A stretch of 32,260 nucleotides of DNA, taken from positions 1 through 32,260 of the forward strand of contig JAEKLF010000090.1 of the NCBI GenBank assembly GCA_019509985.1, given 5' to 3'. Numbering within the stretch: position 1 is the stretch's first letter; every line of letters starts with the position of its first letter. This document shows, piece by piece, positions 31,190 through 32,260 of this stretch. A program made the translations under genes and the position numbers. The stretch is from Burkholderiales bacterium (GTDB taxonomy: Bacteria > Pseudomonadota > Gammaproteobacteria > Burkholderiales > Burkholderiaceae_C). The notes beneath the pieces were generated by a model. That model saw only the letters and a list, made by a program, of their open reading frames with translations, was not told where the DNA came from and ran no database searches.

Positions 31190-32260
31190 GTGGCTGACTC
31201 CAAGGGCGGCGTGTTCGGCAGCTTTCCGTGGGCGAGCGTGGCCGTGCTGATGGCCTTCGTCGCCAGTACGCAGCTGGTGCCGCATGCCTTCGACGCACTG
31301 CGCCCGGCCGAGAAGGCGCGCGCGCAGGCGCCCCTGGACCCTGATCTCGAGATCAACGCCCGGCTCTGGGAAGACCCCTTTGCTGCGCTGCGCCGCTATG
31401 AGCTGGAGCGCTCCGAGCGCTGCGAACGCCAGCGCAAGGCATCGCAGGCGGTGGATGGCGACTGCGGCAAGGACATGCCCAGGCTGCGCGACCCGCACAA
31501 CCTGCTGGCCCGCCTGGACGCCGACCAGAACAAGCGGATCGACGACACGCTGATCGTGATGGCCCTGATGCCGGGGGCCGACTTCGTGGGGGCCGAGGAG
31601 GCGCGGCGGCGCATCCGCTACGCAACGCTGGCCGGCCTGCTGGCGCAGGACTATGTGCCCGACAACGCCGAGCGCCTGAGCCTGCTGGAGTTCAAGCTGC
31701 TGGAGGGCAACGCCGACGCTGGCAGCGCGGGTTACATGGTGCCCTACGAGCTGCTGTCGCTGCGCCGCGCCAACAACGAGGAGCCGCCGTCGCGCTACGC
31801 GCAGATCGCGCTGCTGTGGGTGGACGAGACGGCGCTGCCGCTGCGCAAGCTGGATGCCGTGGCCCGTTTGACCGAGCAGCTGATGGGCAGGGACGCACGC
31901 GACCGTGCGCAGCTGCGCTTCAAGCTGGACGGGCAAGAGACGCTGCCCAGGCTGGCCGTCATTGGCCCGTCTTCCACCGACGCGCTGCGCACCGCGCTGC
32001 GCGACCTGCGTTGCGCGGCCGATCTGAACAACACGGCGGGCATCGCCCGCAGCGACGTCGCGCACAGCGACGCCGTGCGCTGCGCGCGCCGCGGCGAGGA
32101 CGTCACGCTGGGGCTGCCAGGCGACGTGCTGGCCGGCTACCGCCTGCTGGCCAAGGCCGAGTTCTACAACCCGTCCTCCACGGCGCCCGAGCGCATGCTG
32201 CCCGAGCTGCAGGACTACACGCGCACCGTCACCGGCCTGGACGATGGCCTCGATGCCTTC
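31190..32260 (+). CDS. Membrane-anchored protein of unknown function, cut by the window end
   Basis: The frame is open from a GTG at 31190 to the last base (357 codons, no stop); third positions are overwhelmingly G or C and a strong AGGAGG lies 5 bases upstream. The N-terminus has one hydrophobic segment (FPWASVAVLMAFVASTQLV, residues 12-30) that should anchor it. The first large soluble part starts with an INARLWEDPFAALRR motif (55-69), has several Cys (78, 92, 275, 298), and a strand-turn RLAVIGPSSTDAL near 254-266 that could be part of a Rossmann-like fold. I do not recognise the family. It follows hslO after 119 bases and may have its own control through the leader hairpin. Confidence 0.7.
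   Translation, partial: MADSKGGVFGSFPWASVAVLMAFVASTQLVPHAFDALRPAEKARAQAPLDPDLEINARLWEDPFAALRRYELERSERCERQRKASQAVDGDCGKDMPRLRDPHNLLARLDADQNKRIDDTLIVMALMPGADFVGAEEARRRIRYATLAGLLAQDYVPDNAERLSLLEFKLLEGNADAGSAGYMVPYELLSLRRANNEEPPSRYAQIALLWVDETALPLRKLDAVARLTEQLMGRDARDRAQLRFKLDGQETLPRLAVIGPSSTDALRTALRDLRCAADLNNTAGIARSDVAHSDAVRCARRGEDVTLGLPGDVLAGYRLLAKAEFYNPSSTAPERMLPELQDYTRTVTGLDDGLDAF

Noticed and set aside
1..32260. Mobile element, prophage or defence island
   Set aside because: No integrase, transposase, terminal repeats, tRNA-adjacent junction or base-composition shift is visible anywhere in the window.

Overview
The window is about 32 kb of very GC-rich chromosomal DNA that is almost entirely coding, with no gap of 300 bases or more. 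The codon third positions are nearly all G or C. The gene set (DusA, RdgC, Hsp33, YghU, a PEP-CTERM protein, a CusR/CusS-type two-component pair, a TonB receptor, many ATGA overlaps) fits a betaproteobacterium of the order Burkholderiales, probably near Roseateles, Mitsuaria or Rubrivivax. That placement is inferred from protein character, not from a search. I see no insertion sequence, phage gene, integrase, CRISPR array, rRNA or tRNA.

Layout. Bases 1-6612 are plus-strand housekeeping genes: enoyl-CoA hydratase/3-hydroxyisobutyryl-CoA hydrolase family, dusA, an exported metallo-beta-lactamase-fold protein, an O6-alkylguanine-DNA alkyltransferase, a CAP-like lipoprotein, a DEAD-box helicase and a CYTH protein. 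Bases 6613-12214 look like one envelope metal-handling locus: a small His-rich membrane protein, a TonB-dependent receptor, a convergent multi-pass membrane protein, and a heavy-metal-type response regulator with its kinase. Its intergenic spaces hold notable inverted repeats. Bases 12233-15903 are minus-strand genes: rdgC, a GNAT acetyltransferase, a PEP-CTERM surface protein and a DsbA-family (FrnE-like) oxidoreductase, with two near-identical hairpin terminators.

Bases 16046-19397 are a tight three-gene operon: an outer-membrane barrel, a small PstS-like periplasmic protein and a membrane diguanylate cyclase with CHASE8-like, HAMP, PAS and GGDEF regions. It probably links a periplasmic signal to cyclic-di-GMP. 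Bases 19494-22314 encode YghU, a second glutathione transferase and an exported serine beta-lactamase-family hydrolase. Bases 22334-29547 are minus-strand genes: an M14-family deacylase with an in-frame stop and a coding-like tail, a PIG-L deacetylase, two EamA transporters, a phytase-like exported protein, a class III aminotransferase and a DUF455 ferritin-like protein. Bases 29590-31070 encode a gamma-class carbonic anhydrase and Hsp33. The window ends inside a membrane-anchored protein of unknown function (from 31190), whose Shine-Dalgarno sequence lies inside a perfect 8-bp hairpin.

The least-explained parts are the structured intergenic regions of the metal-type locus (6656-6716, 7285-7383, 9993-10063), the stop-interrupted deacylase, and the hairpin-occluded leader of the last gene.
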